This document shows positions 16,920 through 25,184 of a DNA stretch of 64,000 nucleotides, piece by piece. A program made the position numbers and the translations under genes. Numbering within the stretch: position 1 is the first letter of the stretch; every line of letters starts with the position of its first letter. Source of the stretch: Streptomyces sp. CB01201 (GTDB taxonomy: Bacteria; Actinomycetota; Actinomycetes; Streptomycetales; Streptomycetaceae); NCBI RefSeq assembly GCF_002803085.1, contig NZ_NNBJ01000010.1:1-64000 (forward strand). Direction: 5' to 3'. The notes beneath the pieces are model-generated. The model had not been told where the DNA came from. It worked only from the letters and a program-made list of their open reading frames with translations, and ran no database searches.

Positions 16920-18353
16920 TTACGCGCCAAGCACCCCCCTCGCCACCCCCAGCCCCACCAAGTCCTGCGGGCGCAAACGGAGTTGGGACGCGGTCCGTCG
17001 CGCCTCCGATGCGGGGCGCTTCAGGATCGCCGCCGCCGGCTCCGGCGCGATCACCGAGAAGTAGCTGTCCGCCGTCACCCACATGCGGTCGGGGGACGTC
17101 AGGGCGAGCGCCCCGCCCGAGCCGCCCTCGCCGATGACCAGCGTCGTCACGGGGACCCGCGCGGAGGCCACCGCCGCGAAGGCGTCCGCGATCGCCGCAC
17201 CCTGCCCCTCCCGCTCCGCCGCCGCGTCGTTCGCCGCGCCGGGGGTGTCGATCAGGGTCAGGACCGGGATGCCGAGGCGGTCGGCCAGGCGGATGAGGCG
17301 GGCCGCGGCCCGGTAGCCCGCGGGGCGGGTCGCGGTGCCGGTCTGGGCGGCGTACGCGTAACTCGCCCCCGCGTGCAGCCCGAAGCCGCACAGCATCCCC
17401 GGGTCCACGCCCCCGCACCGGTCACCCACCAGCGCCTGGCGGTGCGGGAAGTACGCGTCCAGGTACGCCTCGGCCCGCGGACGGTCGGCCGCACGCGCCC
17501 GGGACACCGCCTCCCAGCCGTCCGACGGCAGGCCCGGGTGGTCGAAGGGAGCCGGAACCGGGGCCGGGCCCGGCTCGCCGGGGCGGGCGCCGCCGAGCAG
17601 TGTCAGCCAGCCCGCCAGGACGCCCCGCAGGTCCTGGCGGCGTACGATCGCGTCGATCTGGCCCGCCGCGAGCTGGCCCTCCGCCCGGTAGGCCGCCGGG
17701 TCCGCGTCCGCCGGGCGCACCCGTGAGCCCGCGAAGCCGATCTGGGCGCCGGGCAGCGCGAGCACCACATCGGCGCCCGCGCCCAGCGTGGCCCACCCGC
17801 CGCCCGTCGTCGGGTCGCGCAGCACCGCGATCTGCGCCAGGCCCGCCTCCCTCAGCAGCGCCGACTGCCGTGCCACACGCTGGAGTTGGGCCAGCGCGAG
17901 CATGCCCTCCTGCATCCGGCTGCCGCCGGTCGCGATGAGGGAGACGAGTGGCAGGCGCCGCTCGCGCGCCGTCGCGTACGCCGCCTCCAGGCGGTCGCCC
18001 GTCCGCAGCCCCAGCGAACCGCCGAGGAAGCCGAACTCGAAGGAGATCAGGACGCAGGGCCGGCCCGCCACCTCCGCGAGCCCGGCGATCACCGACTCCT
18101 CCTCGCCCGTCCGCTCCGTCGCCCGGTCCCGTGCGGCCCCGTAGCCCTCCCAGGCCAGGGGGCCGTCCATCGGGAAGTCTCGCGCGGGGACCGGCAGTTC
18201 GGTGAAGTCATTCGTCACCGTGGCGATCGCCGCCCGAGCCGACAGCCGCTCCGCCACCCGGGCCGAAGCCCGTTCCGCCGCCCGGTCCGAAGGCCGTTCC
18301 GGCGTCCGGTCGGTCGGCCGCTCCGGAGTCCCCTTCGTCATCCGCTCAGACAT
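16920..18353 (-). CDS. Fused carboxyltransferase (acyl-CoA carboxylase beta plus alpha halves)
   Basis: 477 residues. An Arg/Glu/Ser-rich head (about 1-45, repeats of ER-type) precedes an AccD-like half with GRPCVLISFEFGFLGGSLGL and LIATGGSRMQEGMLALAQLQ, and an AccA-like half with RLGIPVLTLIDTPGAANDAA and GEGGSGGALALTSPDRMWV. These are crotonase-fold halves forming oxyanion holes that move CO2 between biotin and an acyl-CoA. No zinc ribbon and no biotin carboxylase or biotin carrier gene is next to it, so a partner would be encoded elsewhere. It overlaps the end of matB by 8 bp and lies downstream in the same operon, pointing to malonyl-CoA or a related acyl-CoA as substrate. Confidence 0.85.
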   Translation of the reverse strand: MSERMTKGTPERPTDRTPERPSDRAAERASARVAERLSARAAIATVTNDFTELPVPARDFPMDGPLAWEGYGAARDRATERTGEEESVIAGLAEVAGRPCVLISFEFGFLGGSLGLRTGDRLEAAYATARERRLPLVSLIATGGSRMQEGMLALAQLQRVARQSALLREAGLAQIAVLRDPTTGGGWATLGAGADVVLALPGAQIGFAGSRVRPADADPAAYRAEGQLAAGQIDAIVRRQDLRGVLAGWLTLLGGARPGEPGPAPVPAPFDHPGLPSDGWEAVSRARAADRPRAEAYLDAYFPHRQALVGDRCGGVDPGMLCGFGLHAGASYAYAAQTGTATRPAGYRAAARLIRLADRLGIPVLTLIDTPGAANDAAAEREGQGAAIADAFAAVASARVPVTTLVIGEGGSGGALALTSPDRMWVTADSYFSVIAPEPAAAILKRPASEARRTASQLRLRPQDLVGLGVARGVLGA

Positions 18354-19773
18354 GCAGGGCTCGCTTCATGATCTTCCCCATGTCGTTGCGGGGCAGTTCG
18401 GCCAGGAAGTGCACCGCCCGGGGGCGCTTGTGGGGGGCGAGTTCGCGTGCCACGTGGTCCGTCAACTCGCTTTCGTCCGGGGGCGATTGGGGGTCGGTCG
18501 GCACCACCCACGCCACGATGCGCTCGCCCAGGTCCTCGTCCGGCTCGCCCGTCACCGCGGCCTCGCGGACGCCGGGGTGGTCGAGGAGCGCGTTCTCGAT
18601 CTCGCCGGCGCCGATCTTGTAGCCGCCGCTCTTGATGAGATCGGTGGCCTTGCGGCCGACGATCCGCACCTGGCCGTCCGCGTCCAGGCTCGCCATGTCC
18701 CCGGTGCGGAACCAGCCGTCCTCGGTGAAGGCCGCGGCCGTGGCGTCGGGACGGTTCAGATAGCCGGTGAACAGGTTCGGGCCGCGCACCTGGATCTCGC
18801 CGATGCCGTCCGACTCGTCGGCCAGGCGCAGTTCGACGCCGGGGAGCGGCGCGCCGACCGTGCCGGGCCGGGCTCCGCCGTCGGCCCGCTCGGCGCACAG
18901 CATCAGCGTCTCCGTCATGCCGTACCGCTCGATGACCGCCCGGCCCGTCGCCCGTGCGATGCGGCGGTGGTCGGGGGCGGGCAGTGCCGCCGAGCCGGAC
19001 ACCAGCAGGCGTGCCCCCGCCAGGGCCTTCGCCAACTCCCGGTCGGTCGAGGCCGTTTCGGCGATCCGGTGGTACATCGTCGGCACCCCGAACAGCAGGG
19101 TCGCGCCCGTCGACAGCTCGCGCGTCACGCCCTCCACCGAGAAGCGGCCCAGGTGGCGCACCGAGCCGCCGCGGCGCAGCGGGCCGAGGACGCCCAGAAT
19201 CAGTCCGTGCACGTGGAACAGGGGCAGGCCGTGCACCAGAACGTCGTCGGCCGACCACTCCCAGGCGTCCCGGAGCGCGTCGAGCGTCGCCGCGATCGCC
19301 CGCCCCGGCAGCACCGCGCCCTTCGGCGGGCCGGTCGTTCCGGACGTGTAGACGATCAGCGCCGCCGACTCGTCGTCGGGCTCGGGTGGCAGTGCCGGGG
19401 CCGCCGTCCCGGTCGTGGGTGCGTCCGCGGCCACGTCGATCCGGGGCAACCCGTGCAGTGCGGGCGGGAGTTGGTCGTCCGCTGCCGCCAGCACCACCGC
19501 GGGCTCGCTGTCGCGGACGATGTGGGTCAGCTCCCGTTCGCCCGTCTTGGGGTTCAGCGGCACCACCGGTACGCCCGCGACGAGCGCCGCCACCACGCCG
19601 ACCACCGTCTGCGGCGTCGGCGTCGCCCAGACGGCGACCCGCCCGGCGTCCGCGATCCGTTGGGCCAACGAGCCGGCGGCTGCTGCCAGTTCGGCGTAGG
19701 TCAGTGCGTGGCGGCCGAAGCGGATCGCCTCCCGCGGCTCGGCGGCATAGAGGGAGGGGAAGAGAGGGGACAC
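18346..19773 (-). CDS. matB: Malonyl-CoA synthetase (MatB), acyl-CoA synthetase superfamily
   Basis: 475 residues, close to S. coelicolor MatB in length and sequence as I recall it. It ligates malonate (and methylmalonate) to CoA with ATP. Visible motifs are the P-loop YTSGTTGPPKG (142-152), PLFHVHG (184-190), Arg 236 in PTMYHRIAET and Arg 283 in IERYGMTET (both at positions assigned to carboxylate binding in MatB structures), the hinge GRKATDLIKSGGYKIGAGEI and the C-terminal catalytic Lys in NDMGKIMKR (about 467). The start at 19773 is the first Met of the family (MSPLFPSLYA). It is the upstream gene of a two-gene operon with the fused carboxyltransferase. It may supply extender units for polyketide and fatty-acid synthesis from free malonate. 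Confidence 0.92.
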   Translation of the reverse strand: MSPLFPSLYAAEPREAIRFGRHALTYAELAAAAGSLAQRIADAGRVAVWATPTPQTVVGVVAALVAGVPVVPLNPKTGERELTHIVRDSEPAVVLAAADDQLPPALHGLPRIDVAADAPTTGTAAPALPPEPDDESAALIVYTSGTTGPPKGAVLPGRAIAATLDALRDAWEWSADDVLVHGLPLFHVHGLILGVLGPLRRGGSVRHLGRFSVEGVTRELSTGATLLFGVPTMYHRIAETASTDRELAKALAGARLLVSGSAALPAPDHRRIARATGRAVIERYGMTETLMLCAERADGGARPGTVGAPLPGVELRLADESDGIGEIQVRGPNLFTGYLNRPDATAAAFTEDGWFRTGDMASLDADGQVRIVGRKATDLIKSGGYKIGAGEIENALLDHPGVREAAVTGEPDEDLGERIVAWVVPTDPQSPPDESELTDHVARELAPHKRPRAVHFLAELPRNDMGKIMKRALHV

Positions 19774-19935
19774 GTAAGGGACTCCTCGGGGTAGACGGCG
19801 CGGGTCGGGGCAGACGGCACGGGCGGGGCCCGAACCGTGTGCCGGGCCCCAGGTCCCCGACCCTACGCGGCGCGCTCCGGTTGCATGATCGGCATCCTGC
19901 CGTACCCGCGCGCCCGGCCGGGCCGCGGCACGGGG

Positions 19936-21513
19936 CTAGCGCAGCGGCGCCTGCCAGGTCAGGGTCGTGCCGCGGATGCCGTCGTCCCGCATGCCGTTGT
20001 CGACCACGGTGAGCCGTACTCCGGGCCGCCCGTCGGGGAGTTCGGCGCCCGCGTCCACCACGACACGGACCGAGGACACCCCGGCCCGCCGGTGGGCCGC
20101 GGCCAGCGCGCCGCGCAGGGCGGCGACGAGCTGGGTGTCCGCCGGGTCGCCGACCAGGGTGTCGACCGCGCCCTCGAACCGTACCGAGGGACGGAAGCCG
20201 AGCAGGGCGCCCGCGCCGGCGGTCTCGCGCAGGACCCGGCCGCGCAGGGTCGTCGGGGCGTCGGCGGGCGGCTGCTGAAGGGCGAAGATCGCGGTGCGTA
20301 CCTCCTGGATCGTGGAGTCCAGCTCGTCGACGGCCCGGGTGAGCATCTCGTCCGTGTCGTCGGCGGCGGCCTTCTCGGCCCGACGCCGGGTGGACTCCAG
20401 CATCATCTCGGTGGCGAAAAGACGCTGTACGACCAGATCGTGGAGGTCACGGGCGATCCGGTCGCGGTCCTCGTACACGGCGAGCTGCTCGCGGTTGTGC
20501 TGGGCGTCCGCGAGGACGAGGGCGAGGGCGGCCTGCGAGGCGAACTGGCCGGCGAGCAGCCGGTCGACCGCCGTGTACGGGCGGGCGCCGCGCCTGCGGG
20601 GCAGCGCCAGGGTGCCGATGAGCTTGCCGCCGCTCTGCAGCGGCAGCATCATGCTCGGCCCGAACCGGCTGCGTACGTGGGTGGTCATCCTCGGGTCGGT
20701 CGCCGAGTCCTCCAGGAACACCGGCTCCCCGCCCAGGAGTTGGACCAGGACCGGCGAGCCGGGCTCGATGGTGGTGCCGATGATGTCGTCGGGGTCGTCC
20801 GGCGCGGAGGCGGCGACGATCTCCATGCCGCCGGCCGTCGTGGGCTGGAGCACCACCCCGGCGGCCGCGTCCGCGAGCAGCCGGGCCCGCTCGGCGACCT
20901 TCATCAGGGCGTCCGCCGCGGTCTCGCCGGTGAGCAGCGCCGTGGTGACGGCGGCCGCGCCCTCGATCCAGCGTTCCCGCAGCCGTACGGTCTCGTACAG
21001 GCGGGCGTTGCCGATGGCGATGCCGGCCTGCGCGGCGAGGACCCGCAGCAGCGCCAGGTCGTCCTCGGTGAACGGGCCGCCGCGCTTGTCGGTGAGGTAC
21101 AGATTGCCGAAGACCTCGGTGTGCACCCGGATCGGTACGCCGAGGAACGAGCGCATCGGGGGATGGCCGGGTGGCAGCGCGGCCGAGCGGGGGTCGCTCT
21201 CGCGGTCGTCGAGGCGCAGGGGCTGGGGGTCGTGGACGAGGGCGCCCAGCAGTCCGGTACGGCCGTCGGGCAGCCGGCCGATCTCCGCGCGCTCGGCGTC
21301 GGTGAGGCCGACCGTGAACAGGTCGGTGAGCCGGCCGCGCTCGGGGTCGATCACTCCGAGCGCCCCGTACCGGGCGTCGGTCAGCTCGGCCGCCGACTCC
21401 ACGATGTGCTGGAGGGTGGTGCGCAGTTCGAGGTCGGTGCCGACGCCCAGCACCGCCTCCAGGAGCATCGGCAGCCGGGGCGCCTTGCTGTCCGGGGTCT
21501 CCGCTTCACTCAT
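19936..21513 (-). CDS. DevS-like GAF sensor histidine kinase with degenerate ATP-binding domain
   Basis: 525 residues from ATG 21513 (MSEAETPDSK); an in-frame ATG 18 bp upstream is possible. Two GAF domains (about 30-175 and 185-340) resemble those of DevS/DosT-type heme or redox sensors. A HisKA_3 dimerisation helix follows, with EDRDRIARDLHDLVVQRLFA (phospho-acceptor His about 358). The HATPase part is unusual. Where an N-box normally reads like EALxNxxRHA, this protein has RGALAAAHRRAG (467-478), lacking the Asn. After VVDNGMRDDGI it jumps to RGTTLTWQAPL, so the G2 box and ATP lid are missing. It may be a pseudokinase or a sensor working with a partner. No response regulator gene is adjacent. 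Confidence 0.8.
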   Translation of the reverse strand: MSEAETPDSKAPRLPMLLEAVLGVGTDLELRTTLQHIVESAAELTDARYGALGVIDPERGRLTDLFTVGLTDAERAEIGRLPDGRTGLLGALVHDPQPLRLDDRESDPRSAALPPGHPPMRSFLGVPIRVHTEVFGNLYLTDKRGGPFTEDDLALLRVLAAQAGIAIGNARLYETVRLRERWIEGAAAVTTALLTGETAADALMKVAERARLLADAAAGVVLQPTTAGGMEIVAASAPDDPDDIIGTTIEPGSPVLVQLLGGEPVFLEDSATDPRMTTHVRSRFGPSMMLPLQSGGKLIGTLALPRRRGARPYTAVDRLLAGQFASQAALALVLADAQHNREQLAVYEDRDRIARDLHDLVVQRLFATEMMLESTRRRAEKAAADDTDEMLTRAVDELDSTIQEVRTAIFALQQPPADAPTTLRGRVLRETAGAGALLGFRPSVRFEGAVDTLVGDPADTQLVAALRGALAAAHRRAGVSSVRVVVDAGAELPDGRPGVRLTVVDNGMRDDGIRGTTLTWQAPLR

Positions 21514-21738
21514 CCTTCGAGCATCCCTCACCGAGGCCGGCCGCCCCGTCCGCGGCGGCTGTTGTGCCGCTCACGCCGGTGCCGGCCGCGCACGGTGCCG
21601 TGCCGGCCACGGGGGTGGCGGTCGCGCGCCCCGGCGTGCCGCCCGCGGGCCCCGTCGTGCCGCTCGGGCGGGTGGCAACTCGCCCCGTGGCGCCCGTCGC
21701 TCGGCCCGCCGGGCCGGTCGCTCGCCCCGTCGTGGCGG

Positions 21739-22776
21739 TCACTCGGCCAGCGGGTCGAGGACCATCGGCTGGATGCGGCCTTCGAGCATCGAGCCCAGGC
21801 CCTGGATCGCGCAGACGTCGGGGCGCTCCGCGATGTGCACGGGCATGCCCGTGGAGTCGCGCAGCATCTGGTCGAGGCCGGGGAGCAGGGCGCTGCCGCC
21901 GACCATCATGATGCCGCGCTCGGCGAGGTCGGCGACCAGGTCGGGCGGGCACTCGCGGAGCACCTTGCCGATGCCGTCGAGCACCGCGGTGAGCGGGGTG
22001 TGGATGGCGCTGCGCACGGCGGCCGTGTCGACCAGGACCGAGCGGGCGAGGCCGGTGGCGACGTCGCGGCCGTGGATCTCGGTGGACGCGGGGCCCTGCG
22101 GGGTGAGGCCATTGCCGTGCAGGGCCAGTTGCAGGGGGCGTACGGACTGGCTCGGCAGCATCAGCTCGTGCTGATGGCGCAGGTGCTGGATGACCGCGTG
22201 GTCGATGGCCTCGCCGCCGACGGGGATGCGTACGGCCGTCACGATCGCGCCGAGCGAGAGCACGGCGATCTGGGTGGTGGCGGCCCCGCACACCATGATC
22301 ATGGTGGCGGTGGGCTGCTCCACCGGGAGCCCGCAGCCCACGGCGGCCGCGATGAGGGTGTCGACGAGCTCGACCCGGCGGGCGCCGAGTCCGACCAGGG
22401 TCTCCATCGCGGCGCGCTGGGCCAGCGGGTCGCTGTCGTGCGGGGTGCAGGCGGCGGCGCGCAGCCGGGGCTTGCGGCGCAACTGGCGGCGCAGCTTCTC
22501 GCCGATCAGGTGACGCAGCATGCGCTGGGCCATCTCGATGTCGACGACGGTGCCGCCGGACACCGGGCGGGCCACGCGGATGTAGTCGGGCGTGCGGCCC
22601 GTCATCTGTTCGGCGAAGGCGCCGACGGCGATGAGGGCGCCGGTACGGGTGTTGACGGCGGCCACGCTCGGCTCGTCCACGACGAGTCCGGCTCCCTTGA
22701 CGTAGACCCGGGTCCTCGCGGCCCCGAGGTCGACGGCGACATGGCAACGGCGCAACTGCTCAAGACTGACGGTCAC
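21739..22776 (-). CDS. mbl: MreB-like actin homologue Mbl
   Basis: 345 residues with actin/MreB fold: phosphate-1-like VAVDLGAARTRVYVKG (Asp 16), an EPSVAAVNTRTG region, the stretch RVELVDTLIAAAVGCGLPV and the adenosine-like GIMMVGGSALLPGLDQML. It resembles Mbl of S. coelicolor (SCO2451), which acts with MreB in spore-wall synthesis. Nucleotide-binding motifs depart from canonical MreB: the first motif has DLGAART instead of DLGTANT, and the second has MVCGAATTQIAV (163-168) where MreB has DIGGGT. The downstream gene on the same strand, after 225 bp, is the GAF kinase. A pair of 19-bp direct repeats (22865-22909) lies upstream of the promoter region. Confidence 0.85.
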   Translation of the reverse strand: MTVSLEQLRRCHVAVDLGAARTRVYVKGAGLVVDEPSVAAVNTRTGALIAVGAFAEQMTGRTPDYIRVARPVSGGTVVDIEMAQRMLRHLIGEKLRRQLRRKPRLRAAACTPHDSDPLAQRAAMETLVGLGARRVELVDTLIAAAVGCGLPVEQPTATMIMVCGAATTQIAVLSLGAIVTAVRIPVGGEAIDHAVIQHLRHQHELMLPSQSVRPLQLALHGNGLTPQGPASTEIHGRDVATGLARSVLVDTAAVRSAIHTPLTAVLDGIGKVLRECPPDLVADLAERGIMMVGGSALLPGLDQMLRDSTGMPVHIAERPDVCAIQGLGSMLEGRIQPMVLDPLAE

Positions 22777-22864
22777 GGCAGATCCTCCCGAGAGCGGTAC
22801 TTAGTTCGCATCTTGCGACCGCCCGGGGACCGGCGCGCGCTGGGATGCGCCGGTCGGGGAGGGG

Positions 22865-22909
22865 CCGGCTGACGACCAGCCAGGGAGGGTCCGGCTGACG
22901 ACCAGCCAG
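22865..22909. repeat. Pair of 19-bp direct repeats, each a short dyad, upstream of mbl
   Basis: CCGGCTGACGACCAGCCAG occurs at 22865-22883 and again, exactly, at 22891-22909. Each copy contains the dyad GGCTG-ACGAC-CAGCC. The centres are 26 bp apart. They lie 89-133 bp upstream of the mbl start and 157 bp downstream of no gene end, so an operator role is more likely than termination. Confidence 0.5.
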
Positions 22910-23065
22910 AAAGAGCACGCCCATGCGGACGCTCGCGCGGAACGCGCACGCGTCGCAGGTGGAACCCCCTCGCGTCGCCTCAGTGGAACGCGCTCTCGTC
23001 GGCTCGGCGGAACCCCCTCTCGTAAGCGCCAGGGTGACGGCTCAAGGTGGCGGCCTCACGGGGTG

Positions 23066-23632
23066 TCAGGGCAGGAGGCGCTGGAGCAGCCCCCAGGTGA
23101 ACTCCGCCACGCGGGTGCCGCCGCCGGGCAGGGTGATCGACAGCTGCCAGCGCGTCGGCGCCGAGCCCTCCATCGGGCGGGCCGGGGCGTAGGCCCGCGC
23201 CACCTCGTCCACCGTGCACGACCAGGGCCGCAGATCCTCCTCCCGGTGCAGCTCGGGGCCCGGTATGCCGGGGGCTCTGACCAGCCATTCGTTCCACACC
23301 GCACCGCCCGGCCCGGCCAGCACCTCGAACCGGAGGTCCGGCCAGAGCGGCACCGGCCACAGCTGGGCCTCGCAGTCCAGGTCCCCGATCCGGCGCCGCA
23401 CCACCGCCTCGGGCGGCCCGAGCACCGAGCGGTAGCGGGACAGCGCGCCACGGGAGCGGGCCGAGCGGAGCATCGCCTGCCAGCGCTTGTTGGCCTCGCG
23501 CATGTCCGCGATGGAGGCGCCGAGTTCCTGCCGTGCGTCCTCCACGAGGGCCGGCTGGTGGTCGGCCATCCGTCGCAGCAGCACGAGTTGGAAGTCCAGC
23601 GGACCGAACGGCCGCGTCACGGTTTCCGTCAT
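23066..23632 (-). CDS. Conserved hypothetical protein, cytoplasmic
   Basis: 188 residues from the ATG at 23632 (MTETVTRPFG); an ATG 9 bp further upstream is in frame. The upstream AGGATGGA can serve as ribosome-binding site. An alpha-helical first third (FQLVLLRRMADHQPALVEDA, then RQELGASIADMREANKRWQA) leads to a beta-rich part (DLRFEVLAGPGGAVWNEWLV, then RWQLSITLPGGGTRVAEFTW). No signal peptide, membrane helix or catalytic motif is visible. I do not know the family. It lies downstream of the divergent gene pair around 23700 and about 290 bp upstream of mbl on the same strand. Confidence 0.65.
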   Translation of the reverse strand: MTETVTRPFGPLDFQLVLLRRMADHQPALVEDARQELGASIADMREANKRWQAMLRSARSRGALSRYRSVLGPPEAVVRRRIGDLDCEAQLWPVPLWPDLRFEVLAGPGGAVWNEWLVRAPGIPGPELHREEDLRPWSCTVDEVARAYAPARPMEGSAPTRWQLSITLPGGGTRVAEFTWGLLQRLLP

Positions 23633-23779
23633 GACGTCCATCCTGCCCGGCCCCACTGACAACGCCCCGGTCCATGGCGATTCGTCACGCGGCCACGCCC
23701 CGGAAGCCGCCCTTCCGCACAAGATCCACACAACTGCGGCCCCTTTTGTCTCCCGGCCGCCGCATAGCCTCCCTGGGCC

Positions 23780-24475
23780 ATGGATTACTGCCACTCCTGC
23801 CGACGGCACCTCAACGGCGCACTGGCCTGCGCCGGTTGCGGAACACCCGTGGAGGCGCTGGCGCCCGCGCCCGAGGACGAGCTCCTGGTGTACGCCGGTG
23901 CCGCGTCCGGCGGCCCGGAGGTGCGCGCGCCGTCCGGCCATCGTCGTGCCCAGGGCCGAGGCCGAAGCGGGGGCCGGGGCCGGCGGGCCCGGCGCAAGCG
24001 GGGCAAGGCGATCCTCTTCGGTGGGGCCGGTCTCGTGCTGGTGGCCGGGGCGGTGGGATTCGTCCAAATGGCGATGGAGCCACCGGTGCACGACCGGGCT
24101 TCGGCGGTCCGGGAGGACCAGGAGATCTCCGACCCCCAGCCGCTGCCGTCGGGCAGTGCGGCGGGGGTGCCGTCCGCGCCGACGGCGAAGCCGGGCTCCT
24201 CTCCTGGGCGGGACCCTGGTGCGGGGGCGCCCGCGCACGGCGTGGAGGTGGCCGACGCGCACACGGTGGGGCCCTCGCCCAAGCCGTCCCGCTCGGCCGC
24301 GCCGCGCCCCGGGCCGTCCTCGTCGTCGTCCGCGCCGGTGCCTTCCGGTTCCCCCGCGGCGTCCGATTCGCCGACGCCCGGTGGGCCCCCGTCCTCCGAG
24401 CGGCCTCCGCCGCCACCGCCACCCAGTCCGAGCCCCTCGCCGACGTGCAGGCGCTTCCTGTGGTGGTGCGCCTGA
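23780..24475 (+). CDS. Zinc-ribbon membrane protein with Pro-rich external domain
   Basis: 231 residues. The start MDYCHSCRRHLNGALACAGC has Cys 4, 7, 17 and 20 spaced as a zinc ribbon. A basic stretch (about 53-75, GRSGGRGRRARRKRGK) precedes a single membrane helix (about 77-95, AILFGGAGLVLVAGAVGFV). The rest is Pro/Ser/Ala-rich and disordered, ending in PPPPPPPSPSPSPTCRRFLW and a last WCA with two further Cys. With the zinc ribbon inside, the Pro-rich part would be outside the membrane. Such proteins occur in many Streptomyces without known function. The gene is divergent from the 23066 gene and overlaps nothing. Confidence 0.7.
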   Translation: MDYCHSCRRHLNGALACAGCGTPVEALAPAPEDELLVYAGAASGGPEVRAPSGHRRAQGRGRSGGRGRRARRKRGKAILFGGAGLVLVAGAVGFVQMAMEPPVHDRASAVREDQEISDPQPLPSGSAAGVPSAPTAKPGSSPGRDPGAGAPAHGVEVADAHTVGPSPKPSRSAAPRPGPSSSSSAPVPSGSPAASDSPTPGGPPSSERPPPPPPPSPSPSPTCRRFLWWCA

Positions 24476-24590
24476 CCCGCCGTTGCCCGGGTTCCGCCCC
24501 CGGGCCGCGGCCGTGGGCTGGTCGCGCGGTTGCCCTGCCTCTTCGGCCTCTTCAGCCTCGTCGGGGCGCTGGCTCGGCCCCTTCGGGGCG

Positions 24591-25013
24591 CTAGCTCCCC
24601 AGCATCCGCTGGAGCAAGTCCCTCAGCACCCTCCGCTCGTCCGCGGACAGCTCGGCCAACGGCTCCCGCGCGAAGTTCAGGGAGTCGCGCAGGTGCGTGG
24701 CGGTGGTGAGACCGTCGGGGGTGGGGGCGGCCAGCTTCACTCGGCGGTCGGCCGGGTCGGGGCGGCGTTCCACCAGACCGCGGGCCTCAAGGCGGTCGAC
24801 GATGCCGGTGATGTTGGACGGTTCGCACTTCAGCTTCTGGGCGATCCGCCGCATCGGCATCGGCTCCAGGGACAGCAGCCCGAGGACGCGGGCCTGTGCG
24901 CCGGTGAGGGAGTGCTCGGCGGCGGCCCGCTCGTACTCCTCGTAGTAGCGGCCGACGACCGTGCCGATCAGCTCGACTACTTCGAGGCTCAGGGGATCCA
25001 TGCGAGAGGCCAT
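24591..25013 (-). CDS. MarR family transcriptional regulator
   Basis: 140 residues. Winged-helix core: LTGAQARVLGLLSLEPMPMR, recognition helix CEPSNITGIVDRLEARGLVE, wing RRPDPADRRVKLAAPTPDG. The start at 25013 fits a leaderless transcript: minus-strand TAGGCT (25025-25020) ends 6 nt before it. A TTGA-N5-TCAA inverted repeat overlaps the -35 region of this promoter (25035-25047), suggesting autorepression. It is divergent from the CurA-like reductase gene, its likely target. The single Cys, at the start of the recognition helix, is not in the position of the sensing Cys of OhrR, so it is not simply the OhrR of the nearby ohr gene. Confidence 0.85.
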   Translation of the reverse strand: MASRMDPLSLEVVELIGTVVGRYYEEYERAAAEHSLTGAQARVLGLLSLEPMPMRRIAQKLKCEPSNITGIVDRLEARGLVERRPDPADRRVKLAAPTPDGLTTATHLRDSLNFAREPLAELSADERRVLRDLLQRMLGS

Positions 25014-25019
25014 GCCCTC

Positions 25020-25047
25020 AGCCTATCGAGTTACTTGACAATCTCAA
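25020..25047 (-). promoter_or_regulatory. Leaderless promoter of the MarR gene with overlapping inverted repeat
   Basis: Read on the minus strand: -35 TTGAGA (25047-25042), 16-bp spacer, -10 TAGGCT (25025-25020), then the start codon 6 nt further. TTGACAATCTCAA (25035-25047) contains TTGA/TCAA half-sites around the -35, a typical MarR operator position. Confidence 0.6.
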
Positions 25048-25184
25048 ATATCCGGGCGCATTGTTCTTTCAGCACCTGAAGTATTTGGGCGCCCGACGCG
25101 GTGACGAGACCCGCGCCGTACCGGGTACCCGTACTGACGTACCCGATCCATCGATCAGCCCTTGTTCGCAGGAGGACACCCCCC

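Noticed and set aside
21506..22747. A collagen-like Gly/Thr-rich protein on the minus strand
   Set aside because: It is the +1 frame of mbl extended into the GC-rich intergenic spacer; no start signal.
19837..22872. A 1011-codon plus-strand frame
   Set aside because: Antisense to the GAF kinase and mbl genes; no domain, no proper start.
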